Source: a virus. Taken from it: a stretch of DNA of 41,083 nucleotides. Under the pieces are notes generated by a model. It saw only the letters and a program-made list of their open reading frames with translations. It was not told the origin of the DNA and ran no database searches. Position 1 is the first letter of the stretch. Every line of letters begins with the position of its first letter. Positions 12,185 to 18,394 of this stretch are shown here, piece after piece. The position numbers were made by a program, and so were the translations under genes. The stretch lies in the IMG/VR virus record IMGVR_UViG_3300023223_000787, positions 1 to 41,083 of that record; one strand, written 5' to 3'.

Positions 12185-12855
12185 GTGTTCATTTCCTTTC
12201 AAAGAATTCAGAATGGGAAACCCCACAGTGGCTTTTTGATAGGCTGAATGAAGAGTTTTTCTTTACACTCGATGTTTGTGCATCTTATACTAATGCTAAG
12301 TGTGAACAATATTACACCAAAGCAGAGAATGGTCTTACAAGAGCTTGGTTTGGAACTTGTTGGATGAATCCACCTTATGGGACAGAGATATCTGATTGGG
12401 TAGAGAGGGCATACGAAATGCAGAAGTTGGATGGGCGCATCGTAGGGCTTCTCCCCGCACGTACCGATACCAGATGGTTTCATGATTATGTGATGAAGGC
12501 TAAGGAGGTTAGGTTAATTAGGGGAAGATTGAAGTTTGTAGGTGCAGAACATTCGGCACCCTTCCCCTCCATGATTGTGGTATGGGGTCCGCAGGAATAT
12601 GAAGTCCCACGGTTCACTACATATAGGTTGAAGGAGTCAAAGAAAGAGAAATGCACAAAAGAACACGCGAAATCCCTAGAGTGCTCAGCGATCCCTACAG
12701 AGCCCTCATTACAGCAGTGCTTGAAAGAGCGCTTTTTGATGCAGCCTATCTCCCCTTTGCAGGGGTTGGGGAGTCTACAACCACTCCTCGGAGCACCCTC
12801 CTTGTCCACACTAGGGCTAAAAGGTGGTTTAACCTCGAAGAAAGAGGAACCATGA
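12181..12855 (+). CDS. DNA N6-adenine methyltransferase, phage Dam type
   Basis: The first 140 or so of 224 residues match the phage Dam methylase family (PF05869 type): SEWETPQWLFDRLNEEFFFT, LDVCASYTNAKCEQYYTKAE, NPPYG at 63-67 (catalytic motif IV), then GRIVGLLPARTDTRWFHDYV and EVRLIRGRLKF. Known members transfer a methyl group from SAM to adenine, often within GATC, so this could shield the phage from restriction or time replication. The last 68 residues run over the next gene in another frame and look overprinted. Confidence 0.9.
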   Translation: MSVHFLSKNSEWETPQWLFDRLNEEFFFTLDVCASYTNAKCEQYYTKAENGLTRAWFGTCWMNPPYGTEISDWVERAYEMQKLDGRIVGLLPARTDTRWFHDYVMKAKEVRLIRGRLKFVGAEHSAPFPSMIVVWGPQEYEVPRFTTYRLKESKKEKCTKEHAKSLECSAIPTEPSLQQCLKERFLMQPISPLQGLGSLQPLLGAPSLSTLGLKGGLTSKKEEP

Positions 12856-13070
12856 GTCTGTATTGGATTTGTGAACATTTAGAGATTGATCCCATAAAGA
12901 TTATCAGGTTTGTTAATTCAGATGGTTTTACGGAGATAATGTGTGGCTACTACAAAGGCGAAAAGAAAGAGAAAAGGTCAGGGGTCGCCGATTTTGGTGA
13001 GATGGTTCGATGCTTTCTCGATGGACGAGCCGGGAAGTACCCTTCTTGGAATGGAAGTTGTCATGGATGA
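12651..13070 (+). CDS. Hypothetical phage protein, 139 aa
   Basis: It overlaps the methylase 3' end by 205 nt. In that overlap this frame reads as good protein (VLSDPYRALITAVLERALFD, then LLVHTRAKRWFNLEERGTMS and LYWICEHLEIDPIKIIRF), a layout seen in many phages ('ArxLxxAVLxDA...AxxWl......fsfxxICexLGlDPxxIR') and likely helix-turn-helix-like. Its last 43 residues are less convincing. Real start could be downstream, but the conserved part begins within the overlap. Confidence 0.7.
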   Translation: MHKRTREIPRVLSDPYRALITAVLERALFDAAYLPFAGVGESTTTPRSTLLVHTRAKRWFNLEERGTMSLYWICEHLEIDPIKIIRFVNSDGFTEIMCGYYKGEKKEKRSGVADFGEMVRCFLDGRAGKYPSWNGSCHG

Positions 13071-13197
13071 GATTGGATTCTATTGGGGTGAGTCTGAAAA
13101 GTATGTGTACATTGTGAGAGAGATCTCAGATAACAATGGCCCCAGGTTTGGCATGGGTATTCCAAAAGTTAATATTATCAGGAGGAAATGGCTATGA
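13063..13197 (+). CDS. Small hypothetical protein, 44 aa
   Basis: GGAAG precedes the ATG at 13063, which overlaps the previous stop by 8 nt. The product MDEIGFYWGESEKYVYIVRE followed by ISDNNGPRFGMGIPKV looks like a short beta-rich protein. The stop overlaps the next start as ATGA. A longer in-frame reading from 12943 lies mostly inside the previous gene and is not preferred. Confidence 0.45.
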   Translation: MDEIGFYWGESEKYVYIVREISDNNGPRFGMGIPKVNIIRRKWL

Positions 13198-13577
13198 GAA
13201 AGAGAAGAAAGAAGCTGGTGATTAATCGCAGAAGGTGGCTCAGGAAGAAGGCCAATGGAAAATTTCACGGATCTCCTAGGGGTCTTTCAGCATTAAATAT
13301 GAATGGATATCGATGTTGCTTAGGTTTTTATTGTGAGCAATTTCATGATAAAACACTTGAGGATCTTGGCTTCGAAAATTTTCCTTATATTTTGGATATT
13401 GATGTAGATTTAGCGGATTGGCAACGTAAGGTAGCATCGATAAATGATCGGGGATCACACTTGGCTCCAAAATCGGACGGGAATATCTCAGTCGGTGCGT
13501 CTGATAGCGAGCAAGAGGTACAAATTGCCCAAGAATTTAAAGAAGCACTTGGGATTACTGTGGAGTTTGTAAATTGA
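13194..13577 (+). CDS. Hypothetical phage protein, 127 aa
   Basis: The start at 13194 is chosen because AGGAGGA lies 8 nt upstream and the previous stop overlaps it as ATGA; the ATG at 13188 is too close to that site. The protein has a basic N-terminus (RKRRKKLVINRRRWLRKKAN), then a CCLGFYCEQF segment, a 'VASINDRG' motif and a C-terminal helix. Proteins with 'MCCLGFxC ... NDxG' are common in phages and have no assigned function. Confidence 0.7.
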   Translation: MRKRRKKLVINRRRWLRKKANGKFHGSPRGLSALNMNGYRCCLGFYCEQFHDKTLEDLGFENFPYILDIDVDLADWQRKVASINDRGSHLAPKSDGNISVGASDSEQEVQIAQEFKEALGITVEFVN

Positions 13578-14059
13578 TAGAGTTTGAAAAGCCCCACCCA
13601 AAGTACAAGAGCTTCTTTGATTGGCTCCATGAGGCAGATGTGTATATGAAGTTTGCGGTTGTGGATAGATTCAATAACTGGTTCAAAAGAGTGGGGAAAG
13701 ATACCTACCGCAAGGGTTGGAATGTAACGGTGTGGAGAAAGTGGACCCCAAGCAACAGATACACCAAGCGAAGATTCGCCGAACCTTACACTCTGCGCTC
13801 AGCTCACCTCCCTTTCTCTCTTGCAAAGAGAATGATAAAGGCGCACCCTAAGCAAACTCTTGGACGATATCTTGGGAAGTTTAAGAACAAGCCAGTGAAG
13901 TTTAGTTATGTGTCAGGTAATTGGGATATTTATTATGCTGGAGTGCAAGCGAGCTTCCCTGATATTGACAAACAAAAGGTAAGGATGCTTGAGTTTGCCC
14001 GCTTACTTGAGCATTTGGTATGTGATGATATAATATTTAATTTCAAGCGCCACAAATGA
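13574..14059 (+). CDS. Hypothetical basic protein, 161 aa
   Basis: TTG start overlapping the previous stop. The product is rich in Lys, Arg and aromatic residues (FFDWLHEADVYMKFAVVDRF, WKR-like repeats near VWRKWTPSNRYTKRRFAEPY) and is predicted mostly helical. A CTGAGCGCA word on the minus strand (13794-13802) extends to match part of the intergenic units. Function unknown; its charge would suit nucleic-acid binding. Confidence 0.6.
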   Translation: MIEFEKPHPKYKSFFDWLHEADVYMKFAVVDRFNNWFKRVGKDTYRKGWNVTVWRKWTPSNRYTKRRFAEPYTLRSAHLPFSLAKRMIKAHPKQTLGRYLGKFKNKPVKFSYVSGNWDIYYAGVQASFPDIDKQKVRMLEFARLLEHLVCDDIIFNFKRHK

Positions 14060-14223
14060 TTCGCTTCATAGGCATATTATTGGTGGCTTTGATGGGAGCT
14101 GCTTGTGGTTATTTCTGGGGAATATCGGGCTTCGTTAGCTGTGAGCAGCTCCACTTTAGACTTAACAAGATAGTGAGGGTTTGTCCCTTACTGGAGGAGG
14201 CACATGAACATTACACTTTTTAA
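14056..14223 (+). CDS. Small membrane protein, 55 aa
   Basis: ATGA overlap with the previous gene. The N-terminus MIRFIGILLVALMGAACGYF is one hydrophobic segment that ends in Cys, so it could be a membrane anchor or a degenerate lipoprotein signal (GAAC is not a classical lipobox). The short tail has two cysteines. The next gene starts inside it at 14204. No family recognised. Confidence 0.5.
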   Translation: MIRFIGILLVALMGAACGYFWGISGFVSCEQLHFRLNKIVRVCPLLEEAHEHYTF

Positions 14224-14386
14224 TCCAGAAGATCTTAGAGAGGCATTCTTTCGTGGGGCTATGATTATGGAACAACTTTTAGAATTGCCCTACGCTACCA
14301 CCCCTGAAGAATTTTGGGACAATGAGGTAGCGGCAAAGGGGTTTGAAAACTTTGTGGATGAATTGCATGACGAAGAAGAAGACTAA
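14204..14386 (+). CDS. Small acidic protein, 60 aa
   Basis: GGAGG lies 5 nt before the ATG. MNITLFNPEDLREAFFRGAM continues as a helical protein and ends HDEEED. The 'F.RGxxIxE.....AT.EEFW' layout is common in small phage proteins of unknown role. Overlaps both neighbours by 20 nt. Confidence 0.6.
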   Translation: MNITLFNPEDLREAFFRGAMIMEQLLELPYATTPEEFWDNEVAAKGFENFVDELHDEEED

Positions 14387-14603
14387 TGGCCCCACCTCCA
14401 TGGAGGATATCGCAAAGTTTGACCCTCACCTTGAGCACACACTTGAACTGAACAATCTCAGAAACCTTGTGTATGGACTCAAGGCAGATGTTGAAAGAAT
14501 ATCCTTCATGGCAATAAACAATCGTGCCAATTATCTTGCGGTACTGGATAAGGTTAGGCTCATTGAAGAGTTGATGCATTACATTCGTGAGGAATGTACG
14601 TGA
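14367..14603 (+). CDS. Hypothetical helical protein, 78 aa
   Basis: Start at 14367 (MTKKKTNGPTSMEDIAKFDP) is the most likely; an ATG at 14343 lies deeper in the previous gene and one at 14400 has no ribosome site. The rest is a helical heptad-like stretch (LEHTLELNNLRNLVYGLKAD, then VRLIEELMHYIREEC) that could dimerise. The stop overlaps the next start as GTGA. Confidence 0.55.
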   Translation: MTKKKTNGPTSMEDIAKFDPHLEHTLELNNLRNLVYGLKADVERISFMAINNRANYLAVLDKVRLIEELMHYIREECT

Positions 14604-14797
14604 AGATTAAATGGACTCTGAGTTCCTATGGGGATGAATTGGTAACAGTCACAATAGTTCATGAGTTCCCTATGAAGCTCTATAGAGCATTTGAATATTA
14701 TTGTCAGAAGAATGATACCGATCCAGAAAGATGCTTTACTGATATAATGGAGGATCTCCTAAGCAGACAGAGAATTAACCCTGAAGATTTTGCATGA
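14600..14797 (+). CDS. Hypothetical protein, 65 aa
   Basis: GTG at 14600 is chosen because GAGGA lies 7 nt upstream and overlaps the previous stop; the ATG at 14594 abuts that site. The product has two strands (IKWTLSSYGDELVTVTIVHE) and a helix (MKLYRAFEYYCQKNDTDPER). Followed by a structured terminator region. Confidence 0.55.
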   Translation: MKIKWTLSSYGDELVTVTIVHEFPMKLYRAFEYYCQKNDTDPERCFTDIMEDLLSRQRINPEDFA

Positions 14798-14804
14798 CAA
14801 AGGT

Positions 14805-14869
14805 GCTCTCCTCGACACCGAGATATCGGGGAGCCCCCAGGTATCCCGAAGTACTGCTTGGGGGCTTTT
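14805..14869 (+). terminator. Terminator with overlapping upstream stem (attenuator-like)
   Basis: AGCCCCCA (14832-14839) pairs with TGGGGGCT (14859-14866), followed by TTTT and an A/T-rich stretch: a clear intrinsic terminator. Just upstream GCTCTCC (14805-14811) can pair with GGGGAGC (14828-14834). The two stems share the AGC at 14832-14834, so they compete at their edges, as in attenuators. The next gene begins 21 nt further on. Confidence 0.75.
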
Positions 14870-14889
14870 AATTAATTAAAGGAGAACAT

Positions 14890-15147
14890 ATGGAAGAAAA
14901 AGAAATGGAAGTGAAAGGAGAACCTCTTTCTGAGGAGAGAATAATTGAAATGGAAGAGGCAGTAAGGGGATGTATTAGAAACACTGAGTCAAATGGTCTC
15001 ATGTGTACCTTGGCTCTTATGCTCTTGAAAATTGAATCGCCAATTCGAGCTAAGTCTTTGGCGAAGGATCTTAGGGGAGCATATGAAAGTGCATTAAGGG
15101 GTCTTCAAATGTGGGAAGACAAAAGTGTGAAGGAGAACAACACATGA
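14890..15147 (+). CDS. Hypothetical helical protein, 85 aa
   Basis: First gene after the terminator, with AAAGGAG before the ATG. All-helical and charged (MEEKEMEVKGEPLSEERIIE, then LCTLALMLLKIESPIRAKSL-like helices). Function unknown. Its stop overlaps the next start as ATGA. Confidence 0.6.
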   Translation: MEEKEMEVKGEPLSEERIIEMEEAVRGCIRNTESNGLMCTLALMLLKIESPIRAKSLAKDLRGAYESALRGLQMWEDKSVKENNT

Positions 15148-15377
15148 CAGAGAAATTGATTGACACCCTTGAGGATCTTCAAACTCAAATGCTTTCTGAG
15201 TTAGCCCTCGCCGCTCTTGGGGTGGGAGCAGCAAGTAAGGATTATGGTAGAGAGACAGGATTTAATGATTTAAAAAGGCAATACATATCTTTTCTCGATG
15301 GGATCAGGGCAAATCTTGAGAAGTTTTGTATTAAAGAAAACAATACAGTTGAAATCATTGATAGAGAAGAAGATTAA
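15144..15377 (+). CDS. Hypothetical helical protein, 77 aa
   Basis: Start at 15144 from the ATGA overlap with the previous stop; the upstream ATG at 15111 lies in the previous gene. MTEKLIDTLEDLQTQMLSEL then an Ala/Gly-rich helix, then FLDGIRANLEKFCIKENN. The nucleotide stretch AAGGAGAACAACACATG and the similar end AAAGAAAACAATACAG suggest a short local duplication. Function unknown. Confidence 0.55.
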   Translation: MTEKLIDTLEDLQTQMLSELALAALGVGAASKDYGRETGFNDLKRQYISFLDGIRANLEKFCIKENNTVEIIDREED

Positions 15378-15611
15378 GTGGTAGACACTGAGCGCCTTCA
15401 ATTAAAACTTCTTGAACTCACCTGCGATAATTGTGGGAAATTACAGGAGAAGTTTTGTATTATGAAATATAATGAACAGAAGTTGATTTGTTGTGAGGAA
15501 TGTTACCATTCACTTCCCACTCCAATAAAAGATTTAGTGGATTTCATTGATCCAGAGTGGGTGATAATGAGTGGCGAAGCGAAGGATATGATTGAGAGAA
15601 TGACTAATTGA
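15378..15611 (+). CDS. Zinc-finger-like protein, 77 aa
   Basis: GTG start directly after the previous stop. Two cysteine pairs, TCDNCGKLQEKF and LICCEECYHSL, form a likely treble-clef or zinc-ribbon site, followed by a helical tail. A CTGAGCGC word lies at its 5' end (15388-15395). Function unknown. Confidence 0.6.
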   Translation: MVDTERLQLKLLELTCDNCGKLQEKFCIMKYNEQKLICCEECYHSLPTPIKDLVDFIDPEWVIMSGEAKDMIERMTN

Positions 15612-15619
15612 GGTGAAGA

Positions 15620-15784
15620 ATGGATAATGATGGATTAAAGGTGTTCGCCGGTCTCGTGATTTTCTTAGGGGCTGTCATGGGGCCACTTATGTTCATGGAA
15701 CTGAAAAAGTTGGAAACTGAGCGAACCATACAGCTCGATAGAAATGAAAAGTTATATGCTGTGGGTATGGCTTGGGCTGAGTAG
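15620..15784 (+). CDS. Small single-pass membrane protein, 54 aa
   Basis: AGGTGAAGA precedes the ATG. Residues 7-26 (KVFAGLVIFLGAVMGPLMFM) form one transmembrane helix; the rest (ELKKLETERTIQLDRNEKLY) is a charged helix facing the cytoplasm or periplasm. Small membrane proteins of this form occur among phage early genes; no role is assigned. Confidence 0.55.
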   Translation: MDNDGLKVFAGLVIFLGAVMGPLMFMELKKLETERTIQLDRNEKLYAVGMAWAE

Positions 15785-15794
15785 GAGGATTCTC

Positions 15795-16124
15795 GTGATT
15801 GACCGTGGTGAGGATAGGAGAGAGAAGTTAGAAATATCAAGGGCAGACGCCCTGCGCTGGATGATGGAGTCTCCAGACAATATTATTGAGTATGATGCAT
15901 ACTCAAACTGTAAACATTACAATCGGTGGAAGGATGACATGTTATGGTTTTCCACTGACGGACCAGGCGGAGAATATAAGGCCACAACTTCTACTTGCTG
16001 GCTTTATGAAACTGAGTTTTGTGCCTTTAGAAGATTTAGGAAATTTGGAAGCCAACCTGTTTATGGGAGGGTAGAGCTGGAAGGCAAGACCTATGCGTTG
16101 GTTCCGATAGAGGACGAGAGGTAA
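15795..16124 (+). CDS. Hypothetical phage protein, 109 aa
   Basis: GTG at 15795 is preferred because GGAGGA (15784-15789) lies just upstream; an ATG at 15744 is inside the previous gene. The protein reads ISRADALRWMMESPDNIIEY, then DAYSNCKHYNRWKDDMLWFS and CAFRRFRKFGSQPVYGRVEL, with a small alpha/beta layout seen in phage proteins of unknown function. Confidence 0.6.
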   Translation: MIDRGEDRREKLEISRADALRWMMESPDNIIEYDAYSNCKHYNRWKDDMLWFSTDGPGGEYKATTSTCWLYETEFCAFRRFRKFGSQPVYGRVELEGKTYALVPIEDER

Positions 16125-16139
16125 AAAACTAAGGAAGCT

Positions 16140-16574
16140 ATGGGATACAGTACACAATTTACGGGCGAACTAAAATTTAATGAGGAATTATTAGCCTCCG
16201 ACCTGGCCTTCGTTAAATCATTTTTTGGTGAGGATGTTCGTGAGCATCCAGAGTGGGGTATTAAAGATTTGTATTACATGGACCTAACTTTCAATAATGA
16301 TATGTCGGGCGTGAAGTGGGACGGCTCTGAAAAAACATACGGTATGGTTGAGCAGGTAAACCTGATTGCGCGAGAAATGCAAAAACGACGCCCTAACTTT
16401 CACTTTGTCGGCACGTTAAATGCTCAGGGAGAGGACGCGGAGGACCGGTGGACACTGGTAATTAACACAGAGGGAATCGCCGAAAAGATTAAGGTTGCGA
16501 TAGCTGGCCCAGTCGCGGAGTGTCCTCACTGCGGTGGACGAGTAGTCGTATCAGAATTATTGAATAGGGATTAG
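16140..16574 (+). CDS. Conserved phage protein with C-terminal CxxC, 144 aa
   Basis: Starts MGYSTQFTGELKFNEELLAS and contains FGEDVREHPEWGIKDLYYMD, GVKWDGSEKTYGMVEQVNLI and LNAQGEDAEDRWTLVINTEG. These segments belong to a well-conserved family of phage proteins without known function. A zinc-knuckle-like CPHCGG is added near the end. Codon choice (GACGCGGAGGACCGG and similar) is more GC-rich than neighbours, which suggests recent acquisition. Confidence 0.75.
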   Translation: MGYSTQFTGELKFNEELLASDLAFVKSFFGEDVREHPEWGIKDLYYMDLTFNNDMSGVKWDGSEKTYGMVEQVNLIAREMQKRRPNFHFVGTLNAQGEDAEDRWTLVINTEGIAEKIKVAIAGPVAECPHCGGRVVVSELLNRD

Positions 16575-16599
16575 AATTGGAGTTCTGGGGAAGAAATCA

Positions 16600-16752
16600 A
16601 TGATTAATTTGAGCACAAACCGCAGTTTCGTAAAAGAGGTGAGGATTGGTAGGTGGTTTATCCAGTTCTGGCCTGAAGATAAAGTCATTAAGGTTCTTCG
16701 GTCACCCTGGCTATGGGGTAATCCAAAGCAAGTAGCTGAATGGACCTATTGA
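16600..16752 (+). CDS. Small hypothetical protein, 50 aa
   Basis: ATG preceded by GGGGAAGA. The product MINLSTNRSFVKEVRIGRWF continues IQFWPEDKVIKVLRSPWLWG and ends KQVAEWTY. It is Trp-rich and basic with probable beta strands. Function unknown. Confidence 0.5.
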   Translation: MINLSTNRSFVKEVRIGRWFIQFWPEDKVIKVLRSPWLWGNPKQVAEWTY

Positions 16753-16786
16753 ATCCCGACAATCAGTATTCTGGAGAAGAAGAGAT

Positions 16787-17056
16787 ATGAAAGAGAAAAA
16801 GATCTGGAAAGTTAGGGGCGCAAAGACAAATCGGGGAAGAGAATTTGTGCCAGAATTTATCGTAGAGTGTCTCCCAGCAGAGGCGTGTAAGGGCAACTGG
16901 GCCGCAAGGAATGCTCTTGACATTGAAGGGTATACGATAAGTGATGCTCCATTCTGGTACGGGAAAGTTGGCGCACTGGGGTATATTTATTCAGAGAAAC
17001 ATCTAAACCAGAATCCCGAGAACCAGAAAACTCAGTCCGAAGGAAGCAATGACTAA
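16787..17056 (+). CDS. Hypothetical protein, 89 aa
   Basis: GGAGAAGAAGAGAT precedes the ATG. MKEKKIWKVRGAKTNRGREF, then VECLPAEACKGNWAARNALD and DIEGYTISDAPFWYGKVGAL. It has a mixed alpha/beta look and a polar C-terminus. The next gene starts 8 nt before its stop. Function unknown. Confidence 0.6.
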   Translation: MKEKKIWKVRGAKTNRGREFVPEFIVECLPAEACKGNWAARNALDIEGYTISDAPFWYGKVGALGYIYSEKHLNQNPENQKTQSEGSND

Positions 17057-17276
17057 AGAAGAACATGCAGCACAAGCATACTATTGCAACCCAGGTTGTG
17101 AAATTTGTAGACCAGATAATACATGTGCGTATTGTGTTCGGGGAGCTTTTCTTGCTGGTATTAAATGGAGAGATAATAACCCTGTGTCGCAAAGTAATCG
17201 TGAGGAATTTTGGCACAAGAGAGCACAAGAGCATAGGAGAACATTGGAGCAGATTAGGAGCTTAACTAATGACTAA
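17049..17276 (+). CDS. Hypothetical protein, 75 aa, tandem paralogue 1
   Basis: Begins MTKEEHAAQAYYCNPGCEIC and contains AFLAGIKWRDNNP. The following gene starts with the same MTKEE and has SFLDGIKWARENP at the same place, so the two are likely a tandem duplication. Four cysteines (NPGCEICRPDNTCAYC) in this copy could bind zinc; the second copy lacks that arrangement. The GIKWA-x-NP form is common in small phage proteins. Confidence 0.65.
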   Translation: MTKEEHAAQAYYCNPGCEICRPDNTCAYCVRGAFLAGIKWRDNNPVSQSNREEFWHKRAQEHRRTLEQIRSLTND

Positions 17277-17544
17277 AGAAGAAGAGGCAGCGGAAGAATA
17301 TGTTAAATGTGGTGCAGCCCGACTTCATTCGATGCAGCCCAATATAATGCGGTGTTCATTTCTGGATGGCATTAAGTGGGCAAGAGAAAATCCAACAAAA
17401 ATTATAATGCCAACCAATCTCTATGCCGCTGCCGAGGATCTTGAGGCGCTTGGACGCTCACACGATTTACTGAAGAATCGGGTTTACAAACTTGAGCGAA
17501 CGCTAGAGGATACAGCACAAACAATTAGAATGGGAATTGAATAA
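17269..17544 (+). CDS. Hypothetical protein, 91 aa, tandem paralogue 2
   Basis: ATG at 17269 overlaps the previous stop by 8 nt. MTKEEEAAEEYVKCGAARLH then SFLDGIKWARENPTK aligns with the preceding gene. It then adds a coiled-coil-like end (AAEDLEALGRSHDLLKNRVY, then KLERTLEDTAQTIR) not found in the first copy. Function unknown. Confidence 0.65.
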   Translation: MTKEEEAAEEYVKCGAARLHSMQPNIMRCSFLDGIKWARENPTKIIMPTNLYAAAEDLEALGRSHDLLKNRVYKLERTLEDTAQTIRMGIE

Positions 17545-17561
17545 TATCAAGGAGAAATCAC

Positions 17562-17735
17562 ATGCCAGTGAAGATAAAAAAAGTAGGAACTAAATTCAGG
17601 GTGGTGGAGTCTAGTGGCAAGATTGCAAAGAACAAAGCAGGCACCGCCCTGGATGGTGGGGGACATGCTTCTCAAGCGGAAGCTCTTGCTCAAGTGGGAG
17701 CTATCAACACCCCGAAATCCAAAAGAAGGAAATGA
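17562..17735 (+). CDS. Small basic phage protein, 57 aa
   Basis: AAGGAG lies 8 nt before the ATG. MPVKIKKVGTKFRVVESSGK then GHASQAEALAQVGAINTPKS and a basic end KRRK. This is the layout of a frequent phage protein of unknown role ('KVGxxYRV....GK.......T...AxxQxRAIN'). Confidence 0.65.
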   Translation: MPVKIKKVGTKFRVVESSGKIAKNKAGTALDGGGHASQAEALAQVGAINTPKSKRRK

Positions 17736-17760
17736 TTTAACTTAACCAAAGGAGAATAAT

Positions 17761-17958
17761 ATGTATTTAGATACACGCAAAAGTATTGAACTTCACCAAA
17801 TTGAAAATGGCTTTCTTGTGGAGGCATATCTACCCTCTACACACCAGAATGCTTATTGGTTTAGCACCAATTTCAATGATGCTGTTGCCATATTTCAAGA
17901 TGTGTTTAACAATGAGGAATTGTGGAAAGAGAAGGAAAAAGAAAAGAATAGTGAGTAA
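17761..17958 (+). CDS. Hypothetical protein, 65 aa
   Basis: GGAG lies before the ATG. Two strands with an aromatic pattern (IELHQIENGFLVEAYLPS, then AYWFSTNFNDAVAIFQDVF) and a charged helical end (WKEKEKEKNSE). The 'GF.V......ayvf.nfdea..' form is widespread in small phage proteins. Stop overlaps next start as TAATG. Confidence 0.6.
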   Translation: MYLDTRKSIELHQIENGFLVEAYLPSTHQNAYWFSTNFNDAVAIFQDVFNNEELWKEKEKEKNSE

Positions 17959-18185
17959 TGGCTGACTTTTGTAAGCAATGCAGTATGGAGATTTTCGGAG
18001 AAGACTTCGGAGACATGGCCAACCTTGGAAAGTTGGAAAGTGGTGACCTTGAGAAGTTAAAAAGGGGTGAGGGCTGGTCAGTGTTGTGTGAAGATTGTGG
18101 AAGTATTGTTGTGAATGAAGAGGGTGAGTGTATTGCGGAGTGGTGTAAAAAACATGGGGCTAGCACAGTTAAATTGAGGGAATAA
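17958..18185 (+). CDS. Zinc-binding-like phage protein, 75 aa
   Basis: FCKQCSMEIFGEDFGDMANL and VLCEDCGSIVVNEEGECIAE give two CxxC pairs that frame a helical insert, a common layout of small phage zinc proteins ('CxxCs...fg.D..dla........vLCEgCG...vD..G'). Overlaps by TAATG with both neighbours suggest coupled translation. Confidence 0.7.
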   Translation: MADFCKQCSMEIFGEDFGDMANLGKLESGDLEKLKRGEGWSVLCEDCGSIVVNEEGECIAEWCKKHGASTVKLRE

Positions 18186-18394
18186 TGGACAAACAATATC
18201 TTGGAGATTCAGTGTACGTACAACATGACGGTTTACGTGTGTGGCTTACAACCGAAAATGGTTTACCATCAGATCCCAGTAATAAAATCTGCATGGAACC
18301 TTTTGTTTTTGAAGCATTAAATGAATATGTAGAATGTTTCCAAAAGAAAGCCCTACCCTTACAGGGTAAAAAAGAAGAGAACAGTGAAACGTAG
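18185..18394 (+). CDS. Small phage protein, 69 aa
   Basis: MDKQYLGDSVYVQHDGLRVW then LTTENGLPSDPSNKICMEPF. The 'YLGDSVYxxxDGxxxxLTTENG' signature is found in many phages and has no assigned function. ATG follows GAGGGAATA. The next gene starts 11 nt before its stop. Confidence 0.7.
   Translation: MDKQYLGDSVYVQHDGLRVWLTTENGLPSDPSNKICMEPFVFEALNEYVECFQKKALPLQGKKEENSET

Noticed and set aside
12943-13062. Upstream extension of the 13063 gene (MATTKAKRKRKGQG...)
   Set aside because: It overlaps the preceding gene almost entirely and has no ribosome site, while GGAAG supports the start at 13063.
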